Origin: Streptomyces sp. RKND-216 | GTDB lineage: Bacteria > Actinomycetota > Actinomycetes > Streptomycetales > Streptomycetaceae | Length of the DNA stretch: 64,000 bases | Direction: 5' to 3' | Assembly: GCF_004795255.1 (NCBI RefSeq) | Contig: NZ_SSBQ01000002.1 | Location: 105,001 to 169,000 of the forward strand | Shown here: in pieces, positions 1-8,759 of the stretch | Numbering within the stretch: the stretch's first letter is position 1 | Layout of the letters: each line of letters starts with the position of its first letter | Program-made: the position numbers and the translations under genes | The notes under the pieces: generated by a model | Seen by the model: the letters and a program-made list of their open reading frames with translations, nothing else | Databases searched by the model: none | What the model was told of the DNA's origin: nothing

Positions 1-324
1 GCCGTCTCGCCGATGGACGGGATCATCGTCTCCCTGCATCCGCACGCCTTCGTGGTGGTCGACCCCGAGGGCCGCGGCGTCCTCGTCCACCTGGGCATCG
101 ACACCGTGCAGCTCAACGGCGACGGCTTCGAGGTGGTGGCGACGAAGGGGGACACCGTCGAGCGCGGTCAGGCAATCGTGCGCTGGGACCCCGGAGCCGT
201 GGAACGCGCCGGCAAGTCGCCCCTCTCCCCCGTCATCGCGCTGGATGCCTCGACGGGCTCCCTCACGGGACTGGTGGAAGAGGGCACGGTCGCGTGCGGG
301 GGCCCCCTCTTCGTCTGGAGCTGA
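1..324 (+). CDS. crr: PTS glucose-type IIA component (partial, 5' end missing)
   Basis: IIA-Glc type phosphocarrier of the sugar phosphotransferase system; it takes phosphate from HPr and passes it to a sugar-specific IIB domain in the cytoplasm. The frame is open from the first base, so the N-terminal third lies outside the window. Visible family motifs are SPMDGIIV near the cut end, HAFVVV with the first conserved histidine, and LVHLGIDTVQLNGDGF with the phosphorylatable histidine at bases 88-90. The C-terminus has the normal family end. An ATG at 13 is internal and not the start. It ends 5 nt before ptsI, so the two are probably co-transcribed, as is usual in streptomycetes. High confidence in family; sugar specificity cannot be read from this fragment. 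Confidence 0.93.
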   Translation, partial: AVSPMDGIIVSLHPHAFVVVDPEGRGVLVHLGIDTVQLNGDGFEVVATKGDTVERGQAIVRWDPGAVERAGKSPLSPVIALDASTGSLTGLVEEGTVACGGPLFVWS

Positions 325-329
325 GCCGG

Positions 330-2000
330 ATGGACGCGACCCTGCGGGGTGTGGGTGTGAGCCACGGCCTGGCCGTCGGCGAGGTGCGGCACATGGGGAC
401 CGCCGTGCTGGAGCCCCCGGCGAAGCGGATCGGACGGGACGAGGCGCCCCGGGAGCAGAGGCGCGCCAGGTCCGCGGCGAATGCCGTCGCCGCGGACCTG
501 GAGGCGCGGGGCCAGCTCGCCGGCGGTGACGCGCAGGAGGTGCTGGGAGCGCAGGCGATGATGGCGCGCGATCCCGAACTGATCGCGGACGTGGAGCGCC
601 GCATCACCGTGGGCAGCAGTGCGGAACGGGCGGTGTACGACGCCTTCGCCGCCTACCGGGCTCTGCTGTCCGGGGCAGGGCAGTACGTGGCCGGTCGCGT
701 CGCCGACCTCGATGACGTGCGGAACCGCATCGTGGCCCGGCTGCTGGGGGTGCCCATGCCCGGGGTCCCGGACAGCGACGCCCCCTTCGTACTCATCGCC
801 CGGGACCTCGCTCCGGCGGACACCGCTCTGCTCGACCCCACACAGGTGCTCGCGTTCGTCACGGAGGAGGGCGGCCCCACCAGCCACAGCGCCATCCTCG
901 CCCGCGCTCTGGGGGTGCCCGCCGTGGTGGCGCTGCCCGGGGCAGGCGAGCTGGCGGAGGGCACGGTCATCGCGGTCGACGGCAGCACCGGTGAGGTGAC
1001 GGTCAACCCCTCGGACACGGAACAGGCGATGCTGGCCCGTACGGCCGGGGAGCGCCGGGCGGCGCTCGCCGCGGTCAGCGGGCCCGGCGCCACCTCGGAC
1101 GGACACAAGGTGCCGCTGCTGGCGAACGTGGGCAGCCCGGCGGACGTGCAGGCCGCCGTCGAGGCAGGGGCCGAGGGGGTCGGGCTGTTCCGCACCGAGT
1201 TCCTGTTCCTCGAGGACGGTGCGGCGGCGCCGTCCGTGGAGCGCCAGGCGAAGGTGTACCGGCAGGTGTTGGAGGCCTTTCCGCAGGGACGTGTCGTGGT
1301 GCGGGTCCTGGATGCGGGCGCCGACAAACCCCTCGGGTTCCTCACCCCTGCCGACGAGCCCAATCCCGCGCTGGGGGTCCGCGGTCTTCGCGCGCTGCTG
1401 GACCACCCGGAGGTGCTGCGGGATCAGTTGTCCGCGCTGGCCAGGGCCGCGGCGGGACTGCCCGTGTACCTCGAGGTGATGGCTCCGATGGTGGCCGACC
1501 GTGCCGACGCCGCGGCGTTCGCCGAGGTCTGCCGGGCGGTGGGTCTGCGGGCGAAGTGCGGCGTGATGGTGGAGATCCCGTCGGCCGCGCTGCGGGCCCG
1601 GTCGGTGCTGCAAGAGGTGGAGTTCCTGTCGCTGGGCACCAACGACCTGGCGCAGTACACGTTCGCGGCGGACCGGCAGGTGGGCGCGGTGTCACGGCTC
1701 CAGGACCCGTGGCAGCCCGCGCTGCTGGACCTGGTCGCGCTGGCCGCGGAAGCCGCGCGCGCGGAGGACAAGGGCTGCGGGGTGTGCGGGGAGGCGGCTG
1801 CGGACCCGGTGCTGGCGTGTGTGCTGACAGGACTGGGCGTGACGAGCCTGTCCATGGGCGCATCGGCGATTCCGTACGTCCGGGCCGCTCTGGCGCGGCA
1901 CACGCTCGCGCAGTGCGAGCGGGCCGCCTCGGCCGCGCGGGCCGCGGACGGCGCTGAGCAGGCGCGCTCCGCAGCGCACGCGGTGCTCTCCGGCGAGTGA
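330..2000 (+). CDS. ptsI: PTS enzyme I (phosphoenolpyruvate-protein phosphotransferase)
   Basis: Enzyme I moves phosphate from phosphoenolpyruvate to HPr, the first step for every PTS route in the cell. The 556-residue product has an N-terminal His-swivel domain with GGPTSHSAILAR (active histidine about residue 186), then a PEP-binding barrel with GLFRTEFLF, GVMVEIPSAAL and the signature SLGTNDLAQYTFAADRQ, and the conserved C-terminal cysteine motif GCGVCGEAAADP. The ATG at 330 was chosen because it follows the crr stop by 5 nt and aligns with the usual MDATLRGVGVS start; an in-frame ATG at 294 lies inside crr. No HPr gene is in the window. The same phosphoryl chain should serve DhaM encoded at 36.7-37.2 kb. 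Confidence 0.97.
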   Translation: MDATLRGVGVSHGLAVGEVRHMGTAVLEPPAKRIGRDEAPREQRRARSAANAVAADLEARGQLAGGDAQEVLGAQAMMARDPELIADVERRITVGSSAERAVYDAFAAYRALLSGAGQYVAGRVADLDDVRNRIVARLLGVPMPGVPDSDAPFVLIARDLAPADTALLDPTQVLAFVTEEGGPTSHSAILARALGVPAVVALPGAGELAEGTVIAVDGSTGEVTVNPSDTEQAMLARTAGERRAALAAVSGPGATSDGHKVPLLANVGSPADVQAAVEAGAEGVGLFRTEFLFLEDGAAAPSVERQAKVYRQVLEAFPQGRVVVRVLDAGADKPLGFLTPADEPNPALGVRGLRALLDHPEVLRDQLSALARAAAGLPVYLEVMAPMVADRADAAAFAEVCRAVGLRAKCGVMVEIPSAALRARSVLQEVEFLSLGTNDLAQYTFAADRQVGAVSRLQDPWQPALLDLVALAAEAARAEDKGCGVCGEAAADPVLACVLTGLGVTSLSMGASAIPYVRAALARHTLAQCERAASAARAADGAEQARSAAHAVLSGE

Positions 2001-2021
2001 TCCGCGAGCGGCCGGGCGGAC

Positions 2022-2903
2022 TCATGCGCCCCCCGGTGCGGTGCGGGACAGCGGGACGCCAGCGGCGTAGGTGACGCCGGGCTCGGGCGGCACGGGTTCG
2101 CCGGTCTCCGCGTGCGTGCAGTAGGCGCTGAACACCTGGGCCTCGGTGAGCGGGGCGAGCCAGCCGCGGTGCAGGCACCATCCGCGCACGGTCTCGCTCG
2201 GGCGGTCGCCGCGGCAGGCCGGTGACGTGGTGCGGGTGACGAGCCCGCCGGGCGAGCCGGTGGCCAGTCCTGCGGCGAGGACGGAGCAGAAGAGCAGGAC
2301 GTCGGACTCGGCGAGCTCCCAGGTGCCGTCGGCCGCGGTGTCCGTGTGCAGGACGGCCAGCAGCGGGGCGCGCGGTGTGTCGACGCTGCACACCAGGTGG
2401 TGGGTACCGGCGCCGAGCGCCGTGAGCAGGGAGTCGAGCGCTTCGGCAGCCGTGTGCAGGGAGGCTTCGCCCCCGCCGAGGGTGTCCAGGACACGGTCGG
2501 CTTCGTCCCACACGGCGTCCCGGGCGCGCCAGGCCCGGAGCAGGGGCAGCAGGTCGTCGCAGGGCTGTCCGTCGTAGGGCACCGTGAGGCCGGTGCCGGC
2601 GATCTCCGCGGTGTAGCGCGTGCGGCTGACGGGAGCGTCCGGGTCGAGACCGTCCCGCAGGCAGTAGGCGGCGAAGCGGTCGGGGTCGAACGGGGCGACG
2701 CGGGTGTGGAGACCCTGTCCCGACAGGTGGCGGAGGAGGGCCTGGACCTGCTGCAGGTAGGCGGCGTAGTCGTCGAAGGCGAAGCTGCGGTAGCCGCGCA
2801 TCGCGGTGAAGTCCGTCTCCGTGGTCAGGACGGCGACGGTGCTGGGCGTCTCGGTGCACAGGGCCTGATGGCGGCGTCGCCTGCGGCTTCGGGTGTGCGA
2901 CAT
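2022..2903 (-). CDS. hypothetical protein, 293 aa
   Basis: I do not recognise the family. The product starts with an Arg-rich stretch (MSHTRSRRRRRHQ) and is otherwise a soluble-looking mixed protein with no signal peptide or membrane helix. The start at 2903 is preferred over an ATG 12 nt upstream because GAGGGG lies just before it with normal spacing. Coding character is convincing: third-position GC is high along its whole length and no other frame competes. It faces ptsI tail to tail, with 21 nt between the stops, and lies downstream of the acetoacetyl-CoA synthetase gene on the same strand but separated by a strong hairpin, so it probably has its own promoter. Function unknown. Confidence 0.75.
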   Translation of the reverse strand: MSHTRSRRRRRHQALCTETPSTVAVLTTETDFTAMRGYRSFAFDDYAAYLQQVQALLRHLSGQGLHTRVAPFDPDRFAAYCLRDGLDPDAPVSRTRYTAEIAGTGLTVPYDGQPCDDLLPLLRAWRARDAVWDEADRVLDTLGGGEASLHTAAEALDSLLTALGAGTHHLVCSVDTPRAPLLAVLHTDTAADGTWELAESDVLLFCSVLAAGLATGSPGGLVTRTTSPACRGDRPSETVRGWCLHRGWLAPLTEAQVFSAYCTHAETGEPVPPEPGVTYAAGVPLSRTAPGGA

Positions 2904-2961
2904 GGTCCCCCTCACTGACGGTGAGAACTAATGTGACTCACCGTAGTCGGGGGGTGTGACA

Positions 2962-2999
2962 GCGGGCCGGTCCCCAGGACCCCGGGAGGGCCGGCCCGC
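2962..2999 (-). terminator. hairpin after the acetoacetyl-CoA synthetase gene
   Basis: GCGGGCCGG (2962-2970) pairs perfectly with CCGGCCCGC (2991-2999) across a 20-nt loop that is itself GC-rich. It sits just past the stop of the gene at 3011-5032 and before the next start at 2903. No U-run follows, which is normal for streptomycete terminators. Confidence 0.55.
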
Positions 3000-3010
3000 C
3001 GTCCGGCCGG

Positions 3011-5032
3011 TCAGGTTGTGCGTTCGCGGGCGAGGCGTTCGTAGAACCTCAGGAGTTCCACGTCGTCGACAGAGCCGGGGTTGACCGCCTTCTCCAGCGC
3101 TGTGCCCTGAAGGAGGCGCTTGACCGGGACTTCGAGACGCTTGCCGGTGAGGGTGTGCGGGACGGCGGGGATCTCGATGATCTCGTCGGGCACGTGGCGG
3201 GGCGAGAGGGAGCCGCGGATGGTCTGCTTGACCGTGTCGCGCAGCGCGTCGTCGAGGGTGACGCCGGGCGCGAGGTGCACGAAGAGCGGCATCCAGTAGC
3301 CGCCGTCGGGCTGTTCGACGCCGATGACGAGGGACTCGCGGATCTGCGGGAGCCGTTCGACGGCCTCGTAGATGTCGGCGGAGCCCATGCGGACGCCCTG
3401 CCGGTTGAGGGTGGAGTCGGAACGGCCGTGGATGATCACGGAGTTGCGGCCGGTGAGGGTGGTCCAGTCACCGTGCCGCCACACGCCGGGGTAGGTGTCG
3501 AAGTAGCTGTCGCGGTAGCGGCTGCCGTCGGGGTCGTTCCAGAAGCGCACGGGCATGGACGGCATGGGGTTGGTGACGACGAGCTCACCGACCTCGTCGA
3601 CGAGGGGCTTGCCCTGGGGGTCCCAGGACTGGAGGTCGGTGCCGAGGCAGGGGGCCTGGAGCTCTCCGATGTGCACGGGGAGGGTCGGTACGGCGCCCGC
3701 GAAGCAGGAGCAGACGTCGGTGCCGCCGCTGACGGAGGCGATCCACATGTCCGCGGCGACGGCGTCGTGCAGCCACCGGAAGCCGTCGGGCGGCAGCGGG
3801 GAGCCTGTGGTGCCGATGCACTTCAGCGCGCTCAGGTCGAAGTCGCGGCCCGGGTGGACGTCGGCCTTGCGGCAGGCCATCACGTAGGCGGCGGACGTGC
3901 CGTACAGGGTGGCGCGGGTGCGTTCGGCGACGCGCCACTGCGCGGCGGTGTCGGGGTAGCCGGGGCTGCCGTCGTAGACGACGACGGTGGAGCCGACGAG
4001 GAGGCCGGAGACGAGGAAGTTCCACATCATCCAGCCCGTGGAGGTGTACCAGAAGAACCGGTCCGCGGGGCCGAGGTCGCAGTGGAGGCCGAGCTGTTTG
4101 AGGTGTTCCAGGAGGATGCCGCCCTGAGACTGGACGATGGCCTTGGGCAGTCCGGTGGTGCCGGAGGAGTACAGCACCCACAGCGGGTGGTCGAACGGCA
4201 CCTGCTCGAAGACGGGTTCGGTGTCGGCTGCGGTGAGGGCGTCCCACTCCAGCGCCCCCTCCGGGGCGGGGGTGCCGAGGAGGGGGATGTGGACGACCGC
4301 TTCGAGGGTGGGGAGTTCGCGGCGCAGTTCGGCGACGGTCTCGGTGCGGTCGTGTTCCTTGCCGCCGTAGCGGTAGCCGTCGACGGTGAACAGCACCTTG
4401 GGCTCGACCTGCTGGAAGCGGTCGAGGACGCTGCGGGCGCCGAAGTCGGGGGCGCAGGAGGTCCACACGCCGCCGACGGCGGCGGTGGCGAGGAGGGCGA
4501 CGGCGGCCTGCGGGGTGTTGGGGAGATAGCCGCTGACCCGGTCGCCGGGGCGGACGCCGAGGCGTCGCAGCCGGTCGGCCAGCGAGCCGACCTGACGGCG
4601 CAGCTCGCCCCAGGAGACGGGGACGGGCTCGTGGGTCTCGTCGACGTGCAGCAGGGCCGGCTCGTCGGCGCGGCCGGGGTCCTCGCCGGCGCGCAGGGCG
4701 TGCTCGGCGTAGTTGAGCGTGGCGCCCGGGAACCAGACGGCTCCGGGCATCGCATCGTCCGCGAGGACGGTGTCGTAGGGCGTGGCGAAGCGTACGTCGA
4801 ACCATGCGGCGACGGCGCGCCAGAAGTCCGGGAGGGCCTCGACGGACCAGCGGTGGAGGGCGGCGTAGCTTGCCTCGGGGGCGTCCGGGAGCCCCCGGGG
4901 CGCGCCGTGGTGGTCGGCGGCCCATTCCTGGAAGCGGGTGACGGCGGCGCTGCGGATCCGCTCCGGCCCGGGACGCCACAGCGGTTGCGGTGCGGGCGTG
5001 TCGGGCTGCGGACTGCTGTGCGCTGCGGTCAT
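3011..5032 (-). CDS. acetoacetyl-CoA synthetase (acetoacetate-CoA ligase)
   Basis: Cytoplasmic ANL-superfamily enzyme that activates acetoacetate with ATP and CoA. The 673-residue product has the acetyl-CoA-synthetase-like N-terminal domain, the adenylate-forming loop YSSGTTGLPKAIVQS, the RFWNDPDGSRYRDSYF region, the GRSDSTLNRQGVRMGSADIY hinge typical of acetoacetyl-CoA synthetases, and the C-terminal lysine motif HTLTGKRLEVPVK. Length matches the family (650-680). The ATG at 5032 has GGGAG upstream. It is monocistronic: the upstream neighbour is divergent and the downstream side carries a hairpin. Propionyl- or acetyl-CoA synthetase is less likely given the Trp-rich region around GTSAAYVMACRKADVHPG, which fits the acetoacetate branch. 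Confidence 0.93.
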   Translation of the reverse strand: MTAAHSSPQPDTPAPQPLWRPGPERIRSAAVTRFQEWAADHHGAPRGLPDAPEASYAALHRWSVEALPDFWRAVAAWFDVRFATPYDTVLADDAMPGAVWFPGATLNYAEHALRAGEDPGRADEPALLHVDETHEPVPVSWGELRRQVGSLADRLRRLGVRPGDRVSGYLPNTPQAAVALLATAAVGGVWTSCAPDFGARSVLDRFQQVEPKVLFTVDGYRYGGKEHDRTETVAELRRELPTLEAVVHIPLLGTPAPEGALEWDALTAADTEPVFEQVPFDHPLWVLYSSGTTGLPKAIVQSQGGILLEHLKQLGLHCDLGPADRFFWYTSTGWMMWNFLVSGLLVGSTVVVYDGSPGYPDTAAQWRVAERTRATLYGTSAAYVMACRKADVHPGRDFDLSALKCIGTTGSPLPPDGFRWLHDAVAADMWIASVSGGTDVCSCFAGAVPTLPVHIGELQAPCLGTDLQSWDPQGKPLVDEVGELVVTNPMPSMPVRFWNDPDGSRYRDSYFDTYPGVWRHGDWTTLTGRNSVIIHGRSDSTLNRQGVRMGSADIYEAVERLPQIRESLVIGVEQPDGGYWMPLFVHLAPGVTLDDALRDTVKQTIRGSLSPRHVPDEIIEIPAVPHTLTGKRLEVPVKRLLQGTALEKAVNPGSVDDVELLRFYERLARERTT

Positions 5033-5155
5033 GTGGCGGCTCCCGTGGTTCTCTGCGCTTCGTGGGCGTCGTGTCCGCGCACGTGCCGGGGTGTGTGCGC
5101 GTACGCGGCGGCTGAGCAGGACGATGCCATGTGATCGTTCACTTCACCAGGGCCG

Positions 5156-5174
5156 ACGCCCCCATAAAGGGCGT
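5156..5174. promoter_or_regulatory. inverted repeat upstream of acetoacetyl-CoA synthetase gene
   Basis: ACGCCC (5156-5161) and GGGCGT (5169-5174) flank the AT-richer spacer CCATAAA in the 279-nt divergent region between the genes starting at 5032 and 5312. It could be an operator or part of a promoter; no regulator is identified. Confidence 0.3.
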
Positions 5175-5311
5175 ATGCGGCATGTGAGGTGGGCACAGGG
5201 CCGACGGCGGGCGGCGCCGGGGGCCCGCGCGGGCGACGGCGGGGCGGACGCCCGGTGAACGGCTGTTGAACGAGGGTGACCGGTGCGCCCGCTGGTGGCA
5301 GGCTGAGCTGC

Positions 5312-7681
5312 ATGAAGGGGCGTGACCGGGTGCGGTCTGCGGGTGTCGGTGGTGTCGTCGGGGTGGTCCGCCGGTGGGGTCCTGTCCGGGCGGCGCTGCG
5401 GCGGGGTGGAGACGCGGGTGGCTTCGTGGCCGGGTCGCGGGAACGGGCGCGCGTGCCGGGCGAGGCGGTGGGGGCCGAGCCGAGGCCGGGCGGTGGCCTG
5501 GTCCGTTTCGAGCGGTCCGCGCTGCGGGTGCGGGTGGCAGCCGGCGGCGCTGTCTTCTGCGGCTGGGACGAGGCGGCGCCGGAGCCGTCGTACGCGCTGG
5601 GCGGCCGCTGTCCGGAGGCGGACACCCGCGCGGTGCTGGAGCCGGACACCGACGGCGGATGGCGGGTGGTGTCGGAGCGGCTGCGGATCACCGTCTCGCG
5701 GCGGGGTGCCGTGGAGGTGGGCACGCCGGGCGGAGTGGTACTGCGCCGGGACGCGGCGCCACGCTGGTGGGAGACGGAGCCGGGTGGTGGGGGGCGCTGG
5801 GTGCTGCACTCGCGGGTGTCGCCGGACGCTCGGTTCTTCGGGCTCGGCGGCCCGGCGGCGGGTCCTCGGCTTCCGGCGGGCGCGTACCGGTTGTGGAACG
5901 CGGGGGTGGACAGGGCGGGCGGGCGCGCCGCGTCGGTGACGATGCCCGTGCAGCTGGTGGTCGCGGACGTGGGCTGCCATCTGGTGTTCCACGATGCGAC
6001 GTGGGACGGGGAGATGGTGCTCCGGGAGGGGGAGGAGGGCGCCGGGTCGGGACACGACCGGGACGCCCGCTGCGAGGTGCGGATGTCGGGCGGGCCGCTG
6101 CGCTACTGGATGATCACCGGACCTCCGGCCCGGCTGCTGCGCGGCTGGGCATCGCTGACCGGCACGCCGGCCCGGCCGCCGGTGTGGGCGCTGGGATACC
6201 AGCACGTGCTGCCGTCCGGCGCGTCGCCCCGGGAGGTGCGGGAAGCCGTCTCGGCGCACCGGGAGCACGCTTTGCCGTTGCACGGGGTGCACCTGGGTGC
6301 GGACGACGGCTCCGGGCGGGGCGCGGGCGCCGCCACTCCGGACGGGGCGCGCTTCCGGGAGCCCGGAGCCGCCCTGCGGGAGGTCGCCCGGGAGCTGCGG
6401 GCGGAGGGGGTGCGGCTCGCGGCAGCAGTGCGGCCGGAGGTGTGGGCGAGGCCGGGCGGTGTGCTGTACGAGGAGGGCCTGGCGCTGGGCGCGTTCGTAC
6501 GGGACGGCGGGGGCGGAACGGTGCGACGCCAAGGGCGGCCGTGGGCGTCGGTGTACCCCGACTTCACGGACTCGCGCGTGCGCAAGTGGTGGGGCGGCCT
6601 GTACGCCGGGCTCGTCGGCGAGGGTTTCTCCGGGGTGTGTCACCAGGGCGACGCGCCGGCGTCACCGCACGTCCTCGGGGACGCGGACGCGGCACGGGGG
6701 GTGCGGCACGACCTGGAGGGGCGCGGCGGCGCCCATCTGGAGGCACACAACGTGTACGGGCTCGCGATGGCGCAGGCGGGCTGGGCTGGCCTAGTGGAAC
6801 AGGGCCCGCAGGAGCGGCCGTTGCTGGTGTCGCAGGCGGGCTGGGCGGGTTCCCAGCGGTACGGGGGCGTCTCGGCCGGCGCCCCGGTCACGGACTGGCA
6901 CGGGCTGCGGGCCTCGCTGGCGGCCGTGCTCGGGCTCGGCTTGTGCGGCGTGCCGTTCACGGGGCCGGAGGCGGCGGCGTGGGACGAGCGTGGCCGGCCG
7001 TCACCGGAGTTGCTGGTGCGCCGCTTTCAACTGGCGGCGTACCTGCCGTTGTTCCGCGGCGGCGACCGCCCGGACGCGGGGCGGGGGGCGGGGGACCGCG
7101 GACCGCGGGGCCACGGGCCGGAGGTTATGGCGGCCGTGCGGGCGGCGGCGGCCCGCCGGGAGGAGCTGGTTCCCTACCTGGTGACGCTGGCGCATCTGGC
7201 GCGGCGGACGGGCGCTCCCTACGTGCGGCCGCTGTGGTGGCACCATTGCGCCGACCGGGCGCTGCGGGACTGCGGGGACGCCTTCCTGCTGGGCGACGCA
7301 CTGCTCGTGGCGCCGGTGCTGGAGGCGGGTCTGCGGCGCCGTGCGGTGCGGCTGCCGCGCGGCTGCTGGTACGACACGGCGACCGGGGTGCGGTACGACG
7401 GCGGGCGCACCGTGGTGCTGGACGCGCCGCTGGAGCGTGTCCCCGTGCTGGCACGGGCGGGGGCGGCCGTTCCGGTGAAGGTGCCGGGAGGCGGGACGGC
7501 GCTGGAGGTGTGGCGGCCGCCGGCCGGGCGGACCGGCAGCGGCCTGCTGATACGGGAGCCGGCCGACGCCTGGGCGCGACCGGAGGTGGAACGGCTCACG
7601 GTGTCGGAGGCCGCCGGCCGGACGGTGGTGACGGGCGAGGACGGTCACCGGGTGGACCTTCCGGTCCGGGTGCGCGGTTGA
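5312..7681 (+). CDS. GH31-family alpha-glucosidase-like protein, catalytic residues lost
   Basis: The 789-residue product has the GH31 plan: an N-terminal beta domain, a barrel starting near residue 290 (PVWALGYQHVL), the YPDFTDSRVRKWWGGLYAGL strand, the LLVSQAGWAGSQRYGGVSAG segment, GVPFTGPEAAAW and PELLVRRFQLAAYLPLFRGG. In active GH31 enzymes the nucleophile lies in WxDMNEP; here the aligned residues read VCHQGDAPA, with Gln at 445 for the Asp and Ala at 448 for the Glu. The acid/base motif W(S/T)GDN is replaced by SAGAP, with Ala at 524. So this is probably a pseudoenzyme or a binding or regulatory protein. The ATG at 5312 is preceded by CAGGCT seven nt upstream, a leaderless-type arrangement; a GTG at 5276 is less likely. 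A VanX-type gene follows 112 nt later. Confidence 0.85.
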   Translation: MKGRDRVRSAGVGGVVGVVRRWGPVRAALRRGGDAGGFVAGSRERARVPGEAVGAEPRPGGGLVRFERSALRVRVAAGGAVFCGWDEAAPEPSYALGGRCPEADTRAVLEPDTDGGWRVVSERLRITVSRRGAVEVGTPGGVVLRRDAAPRWWETEPGGGGRWVLHSRVSPDARFFGLGGPAAGPRLPAGAYRLWNAGVDRAGGRAASVTMPVQLVVADVGCHLVFHDATWDGEMVLREGEEGAGSGHDRDARCEVRMSGGPLRYWMITGPPARLLRGWASLTGTPARPPVWALGYQHVLPSGASPREVREAVSAHREHALPLHGVHLGADDGSGRGAGAATPDGARFREPGAALREVARELRAEGVRLAAAVRPEVWARPGGVLYEEGLALGAFVRDGGGGTVRRQGRPWASVYPDFTDSRVRKWWGGLYAGLVGEGFSGVCHQGDAPASPHVLGDADAARGVRHDLEGRGGAHLEAHNVYGLAMAQAGWAGLVEQGPQERPLLVSQAGWAGSQRYGGVSAGAPVTDWHGLRASLAAVLGLGLCGVPFTGPEAAAWDERGRPSPELLVRRFQLAAYLPLFRGGDRPDAGRGAGDRGPRGHGPEVMAAVRAAAARREELVPYLVTLAHLARRTGAPYVRPLWWHHCADRALRDCGDAFLLGDALLVAPVLEAGLRRRAVRLPRGCWYDTATGVRYDGGRTVVLDAPLERVPVLARAGAAVPVKVPGGGTALEVWRPPAGRTGSGLLIREPADAWARPEVERLTVSEAAGRTVVTGEDGHRVDLPVRVRG

Positions 7682-7793
7682 GGGGCAGTTCCCGCCCGGG
7701 GCGGGCCGCGCTCGGCTCGCGCGGTCGCGTCCGGTCGTCCCGCCGGTGCGGGGGCTCTTCCCGGCAGGGCGGCGGTGCGGTAGGCAGGAGCGC

Positions 7794-8603
7794 ATGCGCC
7801 GACACTCCCCGCTCCGCCTGCTGTTGGGCCTCGCATCCGCGGTGCTGCTGGTCACCGCGGTGCCCGCGCCGCACGCCGCCGCCCGTCCGGAGCCGAAGGC
7901 TCCCGACGCGTTCGTGTCACTGCGGCGGGTCGCGCCGACGATTCTCCAGGACATCCGCTACGTCACCCGGCACAACTTCGTCGGCGACCGGATCGACGGC
8001 TACCGGTGGCCGATGTGCATTCTCACCAAGGACGCCGCGAAGGCGCTGCGCTCGGCGCAGCGGGCCTTCCTCCGCCAGGGGTACACGCTGAAGGTCTACG
8101 ACTGCTACCGCCCGCAGCGCGCCGTCGACCACTTCGTGGAGTGGGCGAAGGACCTCGACGACCGTCGGATGAAGCGGGAGTTCTATCCCCGGGTGGACAA
8201 GGCGTCGCTGTTCGAGGACGGCTACATCGCGGAGAAGTCGGGGCACAGCCGGGGCAGCACGGTGGACCTGACGCTGGTGCGGCTGCCGGTGGAGCCGACG
8301 CGGCCCTACGTGCCGGGCGAGCCGCTGGTGCCGTGCTACGCACCGCAGGAGGAACGCTTCCCGGACGCGTCGCTGGACATGGGGACGGGCTACGACTGCT
8401 TCGACACGTTGTCGCACACGCTCGACGAGCGGATCGGGGGCGAGCAGCGGGCGAACCGGCTGCTCCTGAAGCGCGGCCTGGAGAAAGTCGGATTCGTCAA
8501 TTACCCGAACGAGTGGTGGCACTACACCTTCCAGCCGGAGACGTTCCCGGACGACTACTTCGACTTCCCTGTCTCGCCCCGCTCGATGACCGGTCACCGC
8601 TGA
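7794..8603 (+). CDS. secreted D-alanyl-D-alanine dipeptidase, VanX/DdpX type (M15D)
   Basis: Zinc metallopeptidase that cleaves D-Ala-D-Ala or related dipeptides outside the membrane. The 269-residue product begins with a classical signal peptide (RRHSP..., hydrophobic core LLLGLASAVLLVTAV, cleavage near AAA). The zinc and catalytic residues are intact: SGHSRGSTVDLT gives His151 and Asp158 with the family spacing of seven, and NEWWHYTF gives Glu240 and His243. The ATG at 7794 follows AGGAG; an ATG at 7746 would place 16 extra residues before the signal peptide. Secretion points to peptidoglycan recycling or peptide nutrition. No vanS/R, vanH or vanA homologue is adjacent, so glycopeptide resistance is not implied. 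Confidence 0.93.
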   Translation: MRRHSPLRLLLGLASAVLLVTAVPAPHAAARPEPKAPDAFVSLRRVAPTILQDIRYVTRHNFVGDRIDGYRWPMCILTKDAAKALRSAQRAFLRQGYTLKVYDCYRPQRAVDHFVEWAKDLDDRRMKREFYPRVDKASLFEDGYIAEKSGHSRGSTVDLTLVRLPVEPTRPYVPGEPLVPCYAPQEERFPDASLDMGTGYDCFDTLSHTLDERIGGEQRANRLLLKRGLEKVGFVNYPNEWWHYTFQPETFPDDYFDFPVSPRSMTGHR

Positions 8604-8613
8604 GCCGACACGC

Positions 8614-8629
8614 TCACTCGTACGAGTGA
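8614..8629. promoter_or_regulatory. perfect 16-bp palindrome downstream of the dipeptidase gene
   Basis: TCACTCGTACGAGTGA is a perfect palindrome 10 nt after the stop at 8603 and is followed by ATTTTGT. It may be a short terminator for the dipeptidase gene, or an operator for the glpF promoter, which must lie in 8604-8759. The two readings cannot be separated by eye. Confidence 0.45.
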
Positions 8630-8714
8630 TTTTGTAGGCGACCTTGACGCCCCTTCGGTCCGGTTGAACACTGCCGTCACGCTCGTCGCACCTGGCACGA
8701 CCCACCTGACACAC

Positions 8715-8740
8715 GCGCCCGGGGCAGCCGCCCCGGGCGC
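8715..8740 (+). promoter_or_regulatory. strong leader hairpin before glpF (possible attenuator)
   Basis: GCGCCCGGGGC (8715-8725) pairs perfectly with GCCCCGGGCGC (8730-8740) over a 4-nt AGCC loop, then TTGG. The hairpin ends about 9 nt before the GGAG ribosome site and 20 nt before the GTG of glpF. If transcription starts upstream of 8715 the hairpin lies in the 5' leader and could terminate or pause transcription; otherwise it is a second terminator for the dipeptidase gene. Confidence 0.45.
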
Positions 8741-8759
8741 TTGGTCGATTGGAGCCGCA

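Noticed and set aside
3155..5134. 659-residue plus-strand frame opposite the acetoacetyl-CoA synthetase gene
   Set aside because: Antisense shadow; composition is Gly/Val/Asp-rich and the minus-strand frame has clear family motifs.
7794..8603. Vancomycin-resistance cluster
   Set aside because: Only the VanX-type dipeptidase is present, with a signal peptide; no vanH, vanA, vanR or vanS homologue is nearby.
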